A stretch of 64,000 nucleotides of DNA from Paeniglutamicibacter kerguelensis (lineage in GTDB: Bacteria; Actinomycetota; Actinomycetes; Actinomycetales; Micrococcaceae): NCBI RefSeq assembly GCF_017876535.1, contig NZ_JAGIOF010000001.1, forward strand, positions 682,001-746,000, read 5' to 3'. Made by a program: the position numbers and the translations under genes. Under the pieces are notes generated by a model, which had not been told where the DNA came from, searched no databases, and saw only the letters and a program-made list of their open reading frames with translations. Shown piece after piece: positions 63,654-64,000 of the stretch; within the stretch, counting starts at the first letter, position 1; each line of letters starts with the position of its first letter.

Positions 63654-64000
63654 GTCAATAGCGGTGCGCCACCGCCACCCAAGCGGCCGCCCTTCCAAAC
63701 CACGCGCGAGCACCGCCGATTCACCGAGTTCGCGGACGCCGTCCGCACCCACCGCTACATCGGCCTCTGCTGGGGACCGCCCGGTGTCGGCAAAACGCTC
63801 TCTGCCCGGCACTACGCCGGCTCCGACGACTGGGAACAATGGCAATCCCATTTCCCCGAGGACCTCGGCCCCGTACCCGAACGCGTGATCGAGGCCCGCA
63901 CCGCATTCTTCACCCCCACCGTCTCGGCGACCGTCAGGGAAATCGACCGCGGGCTGCCGCGCGCCTGCCAACAGATTTCCTACGCCCTCGACTACGCCGA
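63654..64000 (+). CDS. AAA ATPase of a transposition system (TniB-like), partial
   Basis: An open plus frame from about 63654 runs off the right edge (at least 110 residues) and reads 'PPFQTTREHRRFTEFADAVR', 'THRYIGLCWGPPGVGKTLSARHYA', with Walker A GPPGVGKT, then 'TAFFTPTVSATVREIDRG'. This resembles TniB/IstB-type ATPases that accompany DDE transposases. No ATG, GTG or TTG start is seen at the expected N-terminus: GTC occupies the place where a start would be expected, so the 5' end may be damaged or fused to the recombinase remnant. Confidence 0.6.

Overview
The window is high-GC DNA that reads as a chromosomal segment of an actinobacterium, most likely family Micrococcaceae (Arthrobacter, Paeniglutamicibacter or a relative). 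This rests on the conserved order dxr - site-2 protease - ispG - GNAT - proS, the rimP-nusA-rnpM-infB-rbfA-truB-ribF-rpsO translation block with a divergent DUF4439 gene, frequent GTG/TTG starts, and several start codons lying 6-7 nt after a -10 hexamer, which suggests leaderless mRNAs. The genus is inferred, not proven.

Layout. 1-6.8 kb: carbon uptake and oxidation, with the end of a LytS-like sensor kinase, DUF485 + acetate/monocarboxylate symporter, a divergent Lrp/AsnC regulator and a three-gene 2-oxoacid dehydrogenase (E1alpha, E1beta, E2; no E3). 7.2-19.4 kb: two tandem peptide ABC importers, each with a lipoprotein receptor, two permeases and a fused two-domain ATPase. CRP/GlxR-like palindromes precede the symporter genes, the dehydrogenase operon and the first importer. 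19.5-22.7 kb: GNAT, then a TetR regulator divergent from an acyl-CoA dehydrogenase and a MaoC hydratase, with a candidate operator between. 23.1-29.3 kb: isoprenoid genes dxr and ispG around a site-2 protease, with small cupin, DUF1059 and YciI genes between. 29.4-32.0 kb: three tandem paralogous lipoproteins. 32.4-41.9 kb: proS, a TSUP exporter, a DAACS-type symporter, a carboxylesterase, an MFS transporter, a purine nucleoside phosphorylase and a divergent GntR regulator. 42.0-55.4 kb: the translation and ribosome-maturation block, two small membrane proteins, a DUF937 protein, ribF and a methyltransferase. 55.5-63.3 kb: accessory genes, including YceI, a frameshifted PEP-mutase-family gene, a two-gene Hen1-Pnkp RNA-repair operon, an isochorismatase-family hydrolase and a TMEM175-like channel. 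63.4-64 kb: debris of a serine recombinase and the start of a transposition-type AAA ATPase, so the window ends in a mobile element.

The most notable system is Hen1-Pnkp (57.6-61.6 kb), an RNA end-healing, 2'-O-methylation and sealing cassette. It is a known class rather than a new one. Less described items are the tandem lipoprotein family, the 15-codon ORF coupled to the first importer's permease, the terminator-plus-promoter arrangement inside the nusA-infB block, and a 1.2-kb structured gap before truB. I found no CRISPR array, rRNA or tRNA gene.
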